Shown: positions 54,267 through 63,354 of the stretch, piece by piece | How positions within the stretch are numbered: position 1 is the first letter of the stretch | How the letters are laid out: the number at the start of each line of letters is the position of its first letter | Source of the DNA: RECM01 sp047921215 | Lineage (GTDB): Bacteria > Bacteroidota > Rhodothermia > Balneolales > Cyclonatronaceae | Direction of reading: 5' to 3' | Assembly: GCA_047921215.1 (NCBI GenBank) | Contig: JBLRWO010000006.1 | Location: 1 to 64,000, forward strand | DNA: 64,000 nucleotides | Program-made: the position numbers and the translations under genes | Notes under the pieces: model-generated | The model's input: the letters and a program-made list of their open reading frames with translations, nothing else | What the model was told of the DNA's origin: nothing | Databases searched by the model: none

Positions 54267-54959
54267 TTAACCGTAATCCCTTTCACCAAATATGGCTGTT
54301 CCCACCCGGACCATGGTCGCCCCCTCCTCGATGGCTGCCTGCATATCGTTGGTCATGCCCATCGAAAGATGTTCCAGATCGGTCTGGCCGTCGGGGTGAT
54401 TCCGCCATTTGTCGCGCAGTTCACGCAGCATGCGGAACTGACTGCGAACCACATCCATATTGCCGGTGAATGATGCCATACCCATCAGGCCGCGAACACG
54501 GATGTGCTGCATCGGTGCCGCATGCTCCAGCAGGGCCGGCAGGTCGCCGGGTTCACATCCGCTTTTCTGGTCTTCATCACTGATGTTGACCTGGATGAGC
54601 ACATTGATGGTGCGGCCGGCCTGTCCGGCACGTTTTTCAATCTCATCAAGCTCCTTTTTACGTGAAACGGAGTGGATCCAGTCGACCCTGTTCGCCATCT
54701 GACGGATTTTGTTGGTCTGAATGGCCCCGATCATGTGCCAAATCAGCGCATCGCCAAGCTGATCCATTTTGCTTACCAGTTCCTGGACCTTGTTTTCGCC
54801 GAAATGGACCTGACCGGCTTCGACCGCCTCGAGGATGCTTTCAACAGGGTTGGTTTTGCTTACGGCAACTAGCGTAACCTCGGAAGGATCGCGCCGGCAT
54901 CCGCGGCAATAATCTGCAATTTTCTGTTTAATATCCGATAATCTCGCTTCTGCACTCAT
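54267..54959 (-). CDS. YggS-family pyridoxal-phosphate homeostasis protein
   Basis: This 230-residue PLP-binding TIM-barrel protein of the YggS/PLPBP family shows VTLVAVSKTNPVESILEA with the PLP Lys, FGENKVQELVSKM, WHMIGAIQTNKIRQM, VLIQVNISDEDQKSGCEPGDL, RGLMGMASF and LSMGMTNDMQAAIEEGATMVRVGTAIFGER. The members buffer PLP and influence amino-acid metabolism. It heads the divIVA cluster and is divergent from the Nif3-like gene. Confidence 0.95.
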   Translation of the reverse strand: MSAEARLSDIKQKIADYCRGCRRDPSEVTLVAVSKTNPVESILEAVEAGQVHFGENKVQELVSKMDQLGDALIWHMIGAIQTNKIRQMANRVDWIHSVSRKKELDEIEKRAGQAGRTINVLIQVNISDEDQKSGCEPGDLPALLEHAAPMQHIRVRGLMGMASFTGNMDVVRSQFRMLRELRDKWRNHPDGQTDLEHLSMGMTNDMQAAIEEGATMVRVGTAIFGERDYG

Positions 54960-55146
54960 CAGGTTACATACTTTTTAACATGGCAATCTTTAATCTTATG
55001 TAAAATAGTGGTATTTTTACCTTCTGTCTAAAAAATGAGTTGCAGCACATGTACTGTAACGTGTTAAATTTTATAATGTCGTTGATTTTCATACTGCTAA
55101 TACGTCAGATGCTACCATCGTCGGGAGGGCGAATCCCAACGAAAGT
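54960..55146. promoter_or_regulatory. Divergent promoter region, yggS versus Nif3-like gene
   Basis: This 187-bp AT-rich gap between two divergent transcription units must carry both promoters. I cannot assign boxes reliably and see no riboswitch-like structure. Confidence 0.4.
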
Positions 55147-56199
55147 ATGAAAACTACAGCCAATCACATATCCGACTTCTTCCAGGATTGGGCTCCCCTC
55201 AAAACAAAACTGGATTACGACAATGTCGGACTGCTGATTGGCCAACCCGACAAGCAGGTTAACAAAGTGCTTGTATGCCTCGATGTAACCGAAGATGTGG
55301 TTCAGGAGGCCGCCGACACCGGATGCGACCTGATCGTAGCACACCACCCGGTCATCTTTAAAAAGCTCTCCTCGGTAACAACCGCCGATACCACCGGCAG
55401 GATCGTTTACCAGCTCATCCGGAACGACCTCGCCGTTCTGGCTGCCCACACCAATCTGGACGCTGCCCGCGGGGGAGTGTCGTTCGCAATGGCTGCCAAA
55501 ATCGGCCTAACGAACTGCAGTTTTCTTGAAAACAGCCTGAAATCACTTCAGCTTATCCGGTTCACATGCCATACAGGGCAAAAAGAGGCTGTTCGTGAAC
55601 TTCTGGAGGATACCAGTGTCCGTTTTTTACCCTTGTACGAGGATCGCACAATAGCTGAATTCACGGCCGACAGTTACCGGCTGGATCCGCTTGTTGCATC
55701 CCTTGAAAAGCTGATTCCCGGTTTTCGCGACGATTTGGTGGTAATTCCCGTCGATCAGTCGTCTGACAGTTCGGGATTTGGCGTGACCGGCGAACTGGAG
55801 GAACCCCTTGACCGTAACGAATTCCTGACCCTGCTGGCACACAGCCTCGGTTCATCCTCCATACGCTATTCGGGCCATGCCGGTGTCATAAAAAAAGTGG
55901 CCGTTTGTGGCGGAGCAGGTGTTTCGCTGGCAGGCAGGGCCATGGCATCAGGAGCCGACGCCTTTGTTACGGCAGATGTGAAATACCACGATTTTTTTGC
56001 AGGCAAAAACGGGTTTCTGCTGGCCGATGTGGGCCATTACGAAAGTGAAGTGCACATACTGGAACATGTGGTAAAAAAAATGAAGAGCAGCTTCCCGGAT
56101 ATTGAGATTTTTACAACACGGGTCAATACGAACCCGGTGCATTACTTTGCCATGGATTTTAAATCAAACAAGAACACTGAACCCCCAAAAAGCGAATAA
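55147..56199 (+). CDS. Nif3-like dinuclear metal-centre protein
   Basis: The 350-residue Nif3/YqfO family protein has LKTKLDYDNVGLLIG, the metal-ligand sites LIVAHHPVIFKKL, LAAHTNLDAARGGV, and C-terminal DVGHYESEVHI. A central insertion (about residues 130-220) is the YqfO/CutA-like domain of the longer subclass. The protein may have GTP cyclohydrolase-like activity but this is debated. It is followed at four bases by the coiled-coil zinc-ribbon-type gene, a common pair. Confidence 0.92.
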   Translation: MKTTANHISDFFQDWAPLKTKLDYDNVGLLIGQPDKQVNKVLVCLDVTEDVVQEAADTGCDLIVAHHPVIFKKLSSVTTADTTGRIVYQLIRNDLAVLAAHTNLDAARGGVSFAMAAKIGLTNCSFLENSLKSLQLIRFTCHTGQKEAVRELLEDTSVRFLPLYEDRTIAEFTADSYRLDPLVASLEKLIPGFRDDLVVIPVDQSSDSSGFGVTGELEEPLDRNEFLTLLAHSLGSSSIRYSGHAGVIKKVAVCGGAGVSLAGRAMASGADAFVTADVKYHDFFAGKNGFLLADVGHYESEVHILEHVVKKMKSSFPDIEIFTTRVNTNPVHYFAMDFKSNKNTEPPKSE

Positions 56200-56203
56200 A
56201 ATT

Positions 56204-56935
56204 ATGCGTGAAATCCTGCAAAACCTGGTAGACCTGCAATTCATCGATTCCAGGCTGGATGAACTCAAGAGGCTTCGCGGCGACCTCCCCGAAGATATCA
56301 TGGATATGGAAACCGATATCTCAAGGCTGGAAGCCAGGACCAAAAAAATCAAAACTGAGCAGGCTGAGCTGAAGCTTGAAACAGCTAACCTGAACATGGA
56401 GATTAACGATGCAGAAGCCCTGATCAAGAAATATGAGGAACAACAGCTCAGTGTCCGCAACAACCGTGAGTATGATGCCCTCACCAAGGAGATTGAATCA
56501 CAAAAACAGACGATAGAAAACGCCCGCTCGCGTATGGAAGAAATCCTGCTGCTGGAAGAGGAGCACGAAAAAAACCTTGCCGAGAGCGAATCGTTGTTAG
56601 CAGAGAAAAAGGCCGATCTTGAAATGATGAAGGCCAATCTGGAAGATGTGATCAATAAGACGGAAGAGGAGGAGAAGGAACTTCTTGAAAAACGCGAGGA
56701 GGCCTCTTCAATGCTCAATCAGCGGTATCTCAGGAGTTACGATCGCCTTCGTCATGGCCTGAACAACGGTCTTGCTGTTTGCCCCATGGAAAAAGGGGCC
56801 TGTATGGGAATGATGATGACCCCGCAGGTTCAGATGGAGGTGAAACGGATGAACAAAATCGTGATCGACGAAAACAGCGGACGGATTGTTGTTGACCCGA
56901 GCTTTTTTGAAAACGCCCGTGAAAAATATGCCTGA
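56204..56935 (+). CDS. CdsZ/DUF164-type coiled-coil protein with degenerate zinc ribbon
   Basis: From the ATG at 56204 the protein is 243 residues: a long antiparallel coiled coil (residues about 10-185) followed by the family's C-terminal domain. Normal members end with a C4 zinc ribbon (CGGC ... CENCGR). Here the same positions read GLAVCPMEKGACMGMMMTPQVQ and IVIDENSGRIVVDPSFF, so three of the four zinc ligands are gone. The pattern PQVQ-x-E and SGRIVVD still aligns. The upstream in-frame start at 56102 lies inside the Nif3-like gene and is not used. Confidence 0.88.
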   Translation: MREILQNLVDLQFIDSRLDELKRLRGDLPEDIMDMETDISRLEARTKKIKTEQAELKLETANLNMEINDAEALIKKYEEQQLSVRNNREYDALTKEIESQKQTIENARSRMEEILLLEEEHEKNLAESESLLAEKKADLEMMKANLEDVINKTEEEEKELLEKREEASSMLNQRYLRSYDRLRHGLNNGLAVCPMEKGACMGMMMTPQVQMEVKRMNKIVIDENSGRIVVDPSFFENAREKYA

Positions 56936-57016
56936 GACTCTAAACGTTCTGTAACAGGTGGCAGGCTTTTTTTTTGCTTCCGGGATATATTCTTTTTCCG
57001 GATTGTGTTCTTTGAT

Positions 57017-57393
57017 ATCTGCGATGGATCCGGGTAATCGCCTTCCGGTCTTCCGGGAGGAGGAAAGTCCGAACACCCACCAGCACCGTGCTTCCTAACA
57101 GGAAGGTCTTCCGGCCTGCCGGGAGAACAGAAAGTGCCACAGAAAAGATACCGCCCCTGCATCCGTGCAGAGGTAAGGGTGAAAAGGCGGGGTAAGAGCC
57201 CACCGGTCCGGATGGTGACATCCGTTCGCATGGTAAACCTCACGGGGTGCAAGATCAAGCAGGCAGTATGTACCGCTGGTTATGACGCTGTCGGGTAGAT
57301 CGCATGATCCCGGTAGTGATACCGGGGCCAGATAAATGATTACCTCCCGCTTAATCGGGATACAGAATTCGGCTTACAGGGTCCGTCGCAGAT
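57017..57393 (+). ncRNA. rnpB: RNase P RNA, bacterial class A
   Basis: The RNA component of RNase P, which matures the 5' ends of tRNAs. The universally conserved GAGGAAAGTCCGAAC (P4/J region) is present about 40 bases from the 5' end. GGTAAGGGTGAAAAGGCGG, GGTAAGAGCCCACCG, GCATGGTAAACC and the 3' ACAGAATTCGGCTTACAGG follow in the expected order. The 5' CTGCGATGGATCC pairs with 3' GGGTCCGTCGCAG to form P1, fixing both ends within a few bases. The length of about 375 nt is normal. Confidence 0.95.
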
Positions 57394-57403
57394 TGTTTTA
57401 AAA

Positions 57404-57437
57404 GGCTGCATCGCATGTCGGTGCAGCCATTTTTTTT
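57404..57437 (+). terminator. Intrinsic terminator of rnpB
   Basis: GGCTGCATCG pairs with CGGTGCAGCC (10 bp with one G-U pair, loop CATGT), followed by eight T. It lies 11 bases after the mature rnpB 3' end. Confidence 0.92.
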
Positions 57438-57564
57438 GATGGTGCACACGGCGCGATCGCATTCGTTGCAGTACATATTTGACATACAGGAGCATTCAAA
57501 CAGATAGCTGCCTGATTGAAACCGTCAGAAAAAGCGGCTGATCGAACACCCCGCTCGCGAAACG

Positions 57565-58047
57565 TTATTGTTTCACGGCGTCTTTCATCCTTCTGCTGAC
57601 CTCTCTTTTGGCGTCTTTCTCGGCAAGGGTGGCCCGCTTGTCGTATTGTTTCTTGCCCCGGGCTACACCCAGCAACACTTTTGCCAGTCCTTTTTTGAAA
57701 TAGACTTTAAGCGGCAGAAGGGTCATGGCCTTCTGGCTTACAGCCCGGTCAATTTTGTCGATTTCATCCTTATTCAGCAGCAGTTTTCGTATTCGCCGGG
57801 GCTCGTGGTTGGTATAGGTTCCGAATTCAAATTCCTTGATGTAGAAATCCTTCAGAAACACCTCTCCGTTTTTCAGAAACGCAAAAGCGTCAGTGAAATT
57901 GGCGTTTCCCTGCCTCAGAGACTTCACCTCCGTACCCTGGAGAACGATTCCGGCCTCATAGGTTTTATCGATGAAATAATCGAAATAGGCTTTCTTGTTC
58001 TGAAGTACCGGTGTGCTTTTTTTCTGTTGTAGTGGTTTTGCAGCCAT
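57565..58047 (-). CDS. smpB: SsrA-binding protein SmpB
   Basis: SmpB brings tmRNA to stalled ribosomes for trans-translation. From the ATG at 58047 (MAAKPLQQKKSTPVLQNKKAYFDY) the protein is 160 residues, the family length. It shows IVLQGTEVKSLRQGNANFTDAFA, FLKDFYIKEFEFG, NHEPRRIRKLLLNKDEI and the basic C-terminal tail DKRATLAEKDAKREVSRR. It starts one base after the upstream lipoprotein gene. The longer open frame upstream belongs to that gene. Confidence 0.96.
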   Translation of the reverse strand: MAAKPLQQKKSTPVLQNKKAYFDYFIDKTYEAGIVLQGTEVKSLRQGNANFTDAFAFLKNGEVFLKDFYIKEFEFGTYTNHEPRRIRKLLLNKDEIDKIDRAVSQKAMTLLPLKVYFKKGLAKVLLGVARGKKQYDKRATLAEKDAKREVSRRMKDAVKQ

Positions 58048-58048
58048 T

Positions 58049-58474
58049 TCAGTCAGCCACACCCTCGGGTATGGGCCTCCCCATTTGTGTGTAGATTCCT
58101 TCGATCTGATTGATTTCAGCCTGCGCCCGGCTGTTGCCCGGATCAAGCTCAAGTACCTTTCTGTAGTGGCGTAATGCGCCCCCCATCCGTTCCGACATCT
58201 GAACAGAATCTGCCGAATATGTTAGCCACAGGCCATATAACAGGTGCGTATCTCTTTTGAGGTTCATCACCTGCGGATCTTTCTGATCGGCACTCCTGAG
58301 AAGGTCAAGCGCCTGTTCGTACTGATCGAGCTCAACATGGTACTGTACCTGCTGCGGCAGGGGCATGCCTGACAAATCCGGTACCTGTTCTGACGATCCG
58401 TTTTCAGCATCATTTTGAGTACATGCTGCAATTATCAGTACAAGCGGTAATACGTATAAAAATCGGTATTGCAT
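58049..58474 (-). CDS. Small lipoprotein with TPR-like helices
   Basis: The 141-residue protein has a lipoprotein signal (VLPLVLIIAACT, Cys18). A mature part follows with VELDQYEQALDLLRSADQKDP and ALRHYRKVLELDPGNSRAQAEIN, two TPR-like units. It is probably membrane-anchored in the periplasm and a protein-interaction module. It lies between the M50 protease gene and smpB. Function unknown. Confidence 0.78.
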   Translation of the reverse strand: MQYRFLYVLPLVLIIAACTQNDAENGSSEQVPDLSGMPLPQQVQYHVELDQYEQALDLLRSADQKDPQVMNLKRDTHLLYGLWLTYSADSVQMSERMGGALRHYRKVLELDPGNSRAQAEINQIEGIYTQMGRPIPEGVAD

Positions 58475-58525
58475 GGATAGTGTTTTGATAATCAGTAAAT
58501 CAGTTGTTAGAAAACAATGCCGGAA

Positions 58526-59737
58526 TCAGATAAGATAAAGCGGGTTCGGACTTATACAGAGCAGAAAAATGGCCATGGTTGTCCACCCCAGAATTTTTCT
58601 GCCAGGTGTCAGCGGAACAGTGTAGGTGACCGGCGGGTGCTCGATCCTGACCAGAAATACCAGGAAAAGTGCGAATAAAATCCAGGCCGTATAGCCGTTG
58701 ATGTTCGTTATGCCTAAAAATACATAAATAATGAGGGCAGAGGCAATCATCGACACCGCCATCACTACCGACACCCAGAGCTGTTCACCCCGGTAAGCCT
58801 TGTGAAGCAGCATGTAAATGATGATTGCCCAGGCTGACCAGACAAGCCCGTTGGCCCATGCAGTATGACCTGAAAGCCATTCAATTAATGGCGGAATCAC
58901 ACCCAGGCTGCCAAGGGTCACGACAATGCCGAAGAAGAGCCGGGCGATCACTTTGTGTTTACGGTAGCCGACAAGGCCAAAAAGGATGTGCCCGCCATCA
59001 AGCTGCCCTACAGGCATCAGGTTCAGGGCGGTGAAGAACAGGCCCAGCCAGCCGGCGAACAGGAAGGGATAGTGATAGGCCTCCCATAGAGGCGGAGCAT
59101 TGTCATAAAATGAGGCGATGAATCCGTATAACAGCGTGTTGCCGAGCATCAATAGTTGTCCCTCGCCCACTTCGGGGGGATCGGCCGGGAATGTACCATG
59201 CTCCTGAACATATTCTACGGTAACTTCATGGCCGGGAAAGCCTTCGAGAAATTCGGGGCCGGGCAGTGTTTCAAAACCCCATATCAGGATGCCCAGCGAT
59301 ACGATAAAACCTGCAATCGGTCCGGCGATGCCGATATCGAATAGCTTTACGGTATCCCTCACCTGCTCCTTGATGCGGATCACGGCGCCGATGGTGCCGA
59401 TGGGCGAAATAATTGGCAGCGGTATAAAGAACGGCAGGGTTGTTCTTACCCTGTGTTTTACTGCCGCGAAGTAGTGGCCGAATTCGTGAACGCCGAGAAA
59501 GCCCAGCAGCAGGCTGGCAAACAGTCCCCCGTCGCGGGCAATGACCATTATATCATCGACCCATGTTTCTGATCCGGAAAATCTTCCCACAGAAAAAGCG
59601 CTGCTCATTACAGCACAAGAAATGAAGGTCAGAACAAACAAAAGCAGGTGCTTCAGAATGCTTCTGCCGTTCAGTTCGCTTCGGGGTTCGCTCTCCGTGG
59701 TCTCTTCCGGTAAATTAATTGCAGGATACTGACTCAA
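58526..59737 (-). CDS. Site-2-type membrane metalloprotease (M50)
   Basis: The 403-residue polytopic protein has the zinc motif HEFGHYFAA in a membrane segment and the second motif NLMPVGQLDGGH, which supplies the Asp ligand. Family members cleave transmembrane substrates such as anti-sigma factors or process signal peptides. No PDZ domain is visible, and it resembles the EGY1/YdbD-like subgroup. It is five bases after arcA and 50 bp before the lipoprotein gene, in one apparent operon. Confidence 0.9.
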   Translation of the reverse strand: MSQYPAINLPEETTESEPRSELNGRSILKHLLLFVLTFISCAVMSSAFSVGRFSGSETWVDDIMVIARDGGLFASLLLGFLGVHEFGHYFAAVKHRVRTTLPFFIPLPIISPIGTIGAVIRIKEQVRDTVKLFDIGIAGPIAGFIVSLGILIWGFETLPGPEFLEGFPGHEVTVEYVQEHGTFPADPPEVGEGQLLMLGNTLLYGFIASFYDNAPPLWEAYHYPFLFAGWLGLFFTALNLMPVGQLDGGHILFGLVGYRKHKVIARLFFGIVVTLGSLGVIPPLIEWLSGHTAWANGLVWSAWAIIIYMLLHKAYRGEQLWVSVVMAVSMIASALIIYVFLGITNINGYTAWILFALFLVFLVRIEHPPVTYTVPLTPGRKILGWTTMAIFLLCISPNPLYLI

Positions 59738-59742
59738 AATAT

Positions 59743-60975
59743 TCAGACTTCACGCGCTATGGGCATTGTCATACATCGTGCTCCGCCACGGCCCCGGCAA
59801 AGTTCGTGACCGTTAAAATGTACGGCTGTTTTGGGGTCCTTCCCCGGTATATATCTGCGGGTTCTATAGGTTTCACCAAATTCAAACTGGTTCAGAATCC
59901 TGTAACCGTGTTCTTCTAATGCTTTAAAGGTGTTTATGTTGCGCTCGTACCCGATAATGAGTCCGGGTGCAAGGGCAAAAACGTTGGCACCATCCGACCA
60001 TTGTTCCCTGAGCTGATTGGTTACTTCCTCGCCGCCGCACTTGATAAACGTATATTGCCGCCCCGTTAATTCCTCAATGGTTGTTTTTAACGAATCCCTG
60101 ATTTCCGTACAGACAACCCCGTTTACCAGGGTCAGATGAACCACATTGTTTTTCCTGTCCATAATAGCGGGCGGGAAGGCGACACATTCGTTCTCGCTGC
60201 AGAATGTAAATATGGTATCGAGGTGCATCGACGACCGCTGTTTGGGTATATCTACAATCAGTACGTGCTCAACACCTTTTCTCAGCAGCTGATTGGAGGC
60301 ATTCATCAATCCGCTGAAGGAGGTCCGCTCGCTCATCCCGATCAGTACTATTTTGTCGGATAGTACAAGGATATCGCCCCCCTCAATACTGTCGCCGGAG
60401 CTGATTTTGATGGCATTGCTGCGGACGGTGCTGAACAGCGGATGGTGTTCGATCAGTGTTTCGGTGAGCAGCGATTCGCGGATGCGTGCTTTCGTGGCCG
60501 CCCGTGAAATAACCACGGTCTTTCCGACTACGGCGGCGAGGTCGCGGGTAAAGAGAAGATTGGGCGAAGGCAGAAGAACAAAATCGGGAAGGGCCGGGGT
60601 GGTTCCCTCTACGGCAAACTGTATGAGTGACTCTTCATCCAGGCTGTACAACTGGTTTTCAATGGAATGCAGATTTTCATATGGCAGCGCCTCAATCAGG
60701 ATTTTAATGAAATAGTGCCGCGCTGGCTCTTCTCTGAAGCACTCCCTGATCAGATCCACAATTTCATAAACTTTACCACCGTCGGGCATGCCTGCTTTAA
60801 TGAGGTCGATCATGCCGAAATGTTCACGCCGGGCATCATCTTCGAAAATGATGTCGTCGAACAGCAGTGCATTCTTGATGTCGGGATTTACCAGCGAAAT
60901 TTCACGGCCGGGAGTATGTACTATAACGGCCTTGAGGCGGCCGGTTTCCGATGTTACCTCTATGTTCATGGTCAC
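59743..60975 (-). CDS. arcA: Arginine deiminase
   Basis: ArcA hydrolyses arginine to citrulline and ammonia. The 410-residue protein has PSPNLLFTRDLA, SIEGGDILVLSD, SSMHLDTIFTFC and the C-terminal active-site Cys in ELCRGRGGARCMTMPI, all hallmarks of the enzyme. Length matches. No arcB, arcC or arginine transporter lies next to it, so it may serve citrulline formation, pH defence or arginine degradation with partners elsewhere. Confidence 0.93.
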   Translation of the reverse strand: MTMNIEVTSETGRLKAVIVHTPGREISLVNPDIKNALLFDDIIFEDDARREHFGMIDLIKAGMPDGGKVYEIVDLIRECFREEPARHYFIKILIEALPYENLHSIENQLYSLDEESLIQFAVEGTTPALPDFVLLPSPNLLFTRDLAAVVGKTVVISRAATKARIRESLLTETLIEHHPLFSTVRSNAIKISSGDSIEGGDILVLSDKIVLIGMSERTSFSGLMNASNQLLRKGVEHVLIVDIPKQRSSMHLDTIFTFCSENECVAFPPAIMDRKNNVVHLTLVNGVVCTEIRDSLKTTIEELTGRQYTFIKCGGEEVTNQLREQWSDGANVFALAPGLIIGYERNINTFKALEEHGYRILNQFEFGETYRTRRYIPGKDPKTAVHFNGHELCRGRGGARCMTMPIAREV

Positions 60976-61173
60976 GCATTTTTTAATGTCGGGTAATATA
61001 CGGTTAGCAGGCAGCTTAGTAAAACCGATGATCCTAAAAGTTGAACTTATTATGACGTTTTCCGGTCAAACTACCGGAATCCACTACATTACGTTCTGGG
61101 AGTAACAGGGCTGAGGCACAAAGACGGCTGAACAACGGACTTCAAACGTGCATGAATGGTCTTATTCCGCTTG

Positions 61174-61986
61174 TTATTTGAGCTCAAGCTCTTCACTCAC
61201 AAAGCTCAGGTCTTCGCGGCTTTCCGACTGGTCGCTCAGGTGGAGTTCCATCTCGCTGCGCAGCTTCTGTATGGTGAGCCCGCTGGTAAGGGCTCCGTTG
61301 ATGGCGATGGAAATACGTCCGGTCTCCTCCGATACGATCACCACGAACACATTGTTCGATTCACTGACCCCTACTGCCGCCCGGTGCCGGGTCCCAAAAA
61401 CGGACGAAATATTCGGATTCTGGCTGATGGGCAGGTAACAACTGGCGGCTACAATCCGGTCGTTGCGGATTACAAGCGCCCCGTCGTGCAGCGGTGTCTC
61501 CTTGTTGAAAATGGTCATGATCAGCTTGCTGCTGACCCGCGCATCGATTTTGGTGCCCACATCAACCAGATCATGCAGCGTTGAGCTTTTGGCGAAAACG
61601 ATAAGCGCCCCCGTTTTGGTACGGGCCATGTTTTTTACCGCTTCGATCACCTCGTCGATCACACTTTCCGATTCAACGCCGCCGAAAAACCGGTCAAAAT
61701 TGGTATTCTGGCCTATACGGTAGAGAAGGCGCCTGATCTCGGGCTGAAACAGGATGATAAGCGCCAGTATACCCACATCCATGAAGCGGCGCAGGATGAA
61801 GTTGATTGTCGTAAGCCCCAGCGCACTCACCAGAACATTGATCGCAAAGATGATGATGAGCCCGATGAAGGCGGGCACGGCAAAGGAACCTCGGATCCAG
61901 CTGTACAAATAGTACAGTACGAACGCGATGATCAGCGTTTCGAACAGATCCTTAAGTCCGAATTCAAGAAAGCCGAAGGGTATCAA
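61174..61986 (-). CDS. cdaA: Diadenylate cyclase CdaA
   Basis: CdaA makes the second messenger c-di-AMP from ATP. The 270-residue protein has three N-terminal membrane helices (about residues 12-70) followed by the DAC domain. The DAC domain shows FNKETPLHDGALVIRNDRIVAASC (DGA) and the GTRHRAAVGVSE motif (RHR), the two catalytic elements. It is 25 bases after folP, the conserved folP-cdaA pairing of Bacteroidota and relatives. c-di-AMP probably controls potassium and osmotic homeostasis here. Confidence 0.95.
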   Translation of the reverse strand: MIPFGFLEFGLKDLFETLIIAFVLYYLYSWIRGSFAVPAFIGLIIIFAINVLVSALGLTTINFILRRFMDVGILALIILFQPEIRRLLYRIGQNTNFDRFFGGVESESVIDEVIEAVKNMARTKTGALIVFAKSSTLHDLVDVGTKIDARVSSKLIMTIFNKETPLHDGALVIRNDRIVAASCYLPISQNPNISSVFGTRHRAAVGVSESNNVFVVIVSEETGRISIAINGALTSGLTIQKLRSEMELHLSDQSESREDLSFVSEELELK

Positions 61987-62011
61987 GTGGAGTTACTGCT
62001 GCCGTTTCTGA

Positions 62012-62863
62012 TTAAAGTGGTGGATTTATTGCATTATAAATTAAAATTGAGTCAAATGCTTCCCTCACATCGTGAACGCGAATAATTTTTGCCCCTTTAG
62101 TGAGGGCATCGTAGTGCACGGCAAGCGTTCCGGCCAGCCTTTTTTCCACCGGACGGTTATCGAGCAGGTGGCCGATCATCGATTTGTTGGATGCACCCAC
62201 CAGTACCGGGAAGCCCGTACTCGCAAAAGTGCCGATGCTGGAAAGCAGCGCCAGGTTGTGCTCAAGTTTTTTGCCGAAACCGATACCCGGATCAATGATG
62301 ATGCTTTTCACCCCTTCACTCCGGGCAAATTCTGCCTGAGCGGTCAGAAATGTGTACACATCATCGATCACATTACCGTATTCGGGATTTTGCTGCATGA
62401 TTTTGGGCTCACCCGACGAGTGCATGATGATCAGTCCGGCCTCAAAATCCGAAGCGAGCCGGGCAAACCGGGGTTCCTTTTTCAGCCCGCTGATGTCGTT
62501 GATAAAGTGTACACCGGTGTCCAGGGCGGCCCTTGCGATTTCGAATTTGGTGGTGTCGATCGAAAAAAAGTGGTCCGGATAAGCTTTAACCGCCTGTTCA
62601 AGAACCGGTATGGTCCTGTCGAGTTCTTCCAGAGGTGATACAGGATCGGACCCCGGCCTGGAAGACTCACCTCCCACATCAATGATAGCCGCCCCTTCAC
62701 CGGCCATCTGCTCAATCCGCTTCATGGCCGACGATACCGTTGAATATCTGCCGCCATCCGAAAAAGAGTCGGGGGTTACATTGAGCACTCCCATAACGAC
62801 CGGGGTCGTTAGATCAAGAGATTTACCGGCAGCGTTAAGCACCATAATCGGCAGAAAATGCAC
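62012..62863 (-). CDS. folP: Dihydropteroate synthase
   Basis: FolP joins 4-aminobenzoate to dihydropterin in folate synthesis. The 283-residue protein has VMGVLNVTPDSFSDGGRY, GAAIIDVGGESSRPGSDPV, IDTTKFEIARAALDTGVHFINDISG, IIIDPGIGFGKKLEHNLALL and VLVGASNKSMIG. Its C-terminus has the conserved VHYDALTKGAKIIRVHDVRE. Met1 at 62863 or the Met six codons on could be the start. Leads into cdaA. Confidence 0.95.
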   Translation of the reverse strand: MHFLPIMVLNAAGKSLDLTTPVVMGVLNVTPDSFSDGGRYSTVSSAMKRIEQMAGEGAAIIDVGGESSRPGSDPVSPLEELDRTIPVLEQAVKAYPDHFFSIDTTKFEIARAALDTGVHFINDISGLKKEPRFARLASDFEAGLIIMHSSGEPKIMQQNPEYGNVIDDVYTFLTAQAEFARSEGVKSIIIDPGIGFGKKLEHNLALLSSIGTFASTGFPVLVGASNKSMIGHLLDNRPVEKRLAGTLAVHYDALTKGAKIIRVHDVREAFDSILIYNAINPPL

Positions 62864-62927
62864 CGGACCGTGCAGATAGCAGGCCGGTGCCAGGTTCAGG
62901 ATTCGATAGTTGGTTAATTAAAGGAAA

Positions 62928-63263
62928 TCACCAGTCCTGAATGATATCATCGGTCGACTTCGGTTTCTCTGCCCATTCGTCGGCATCGGGCAGGGAATCC
63001 TTGGTTTCGTTGATCACATGGTCATCCCATTTTTCGGTGAGGCGTTCATTCCATTCGATGTAGTGTTCCCATTTTTCGGGTACCTCGTCATCGGGGAAGA
63101 TGGCCTCAACGGGACACTCGGCCACACAGGCATCGCAGTCGATGCAGTCATCCGGGCTGATGACCAGAAAGTTGGGTCCTTCACGAAAAGCGTCTACCGG
63201 GCATACCGAGGCGCAATTGGTATATTTACAGTTAATGCAGGGTTCGGTTACTACGTATGCCAT
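62928..63263 (-). CDS. fdxA: 7Fe-type ferredoxin
   Basis: This 111-residue ferredoxin has CINCKYTNCASVCP (3Fe-4S/4Fe-4S binding, with the second Cys followed by the longer spacing of 7Fe ferredoxins) and CIDCDACVAECP. The C-terminal acidic extension with WEHYIEWNERLTEKW is the FdxA family pattern. It has an unlinked position upstream of folP. It is a second soluble electron carrier in addition to the ferredoxin beside korAB. Confidence 0.93.
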   Translation of the reverse strand: MAYVVTEPCINCKYTNCASVCPVDAFREGPNFLVISPDDCIDCDACVAECPVEAIFPDDEVPEKWEHYIEWNERLTEKWDDHVINETKDSLPDADEWAEKPKSTDDIIQDW

Positions 63264-63354
63264 CTTCTGTGTTTAATGAATTAAATGGTTATTTGTGAGT
63301 GGTTTAAAATCGGGGGACTAACGAAAGCCGGCTTGAACATAGGCACATTACCAA

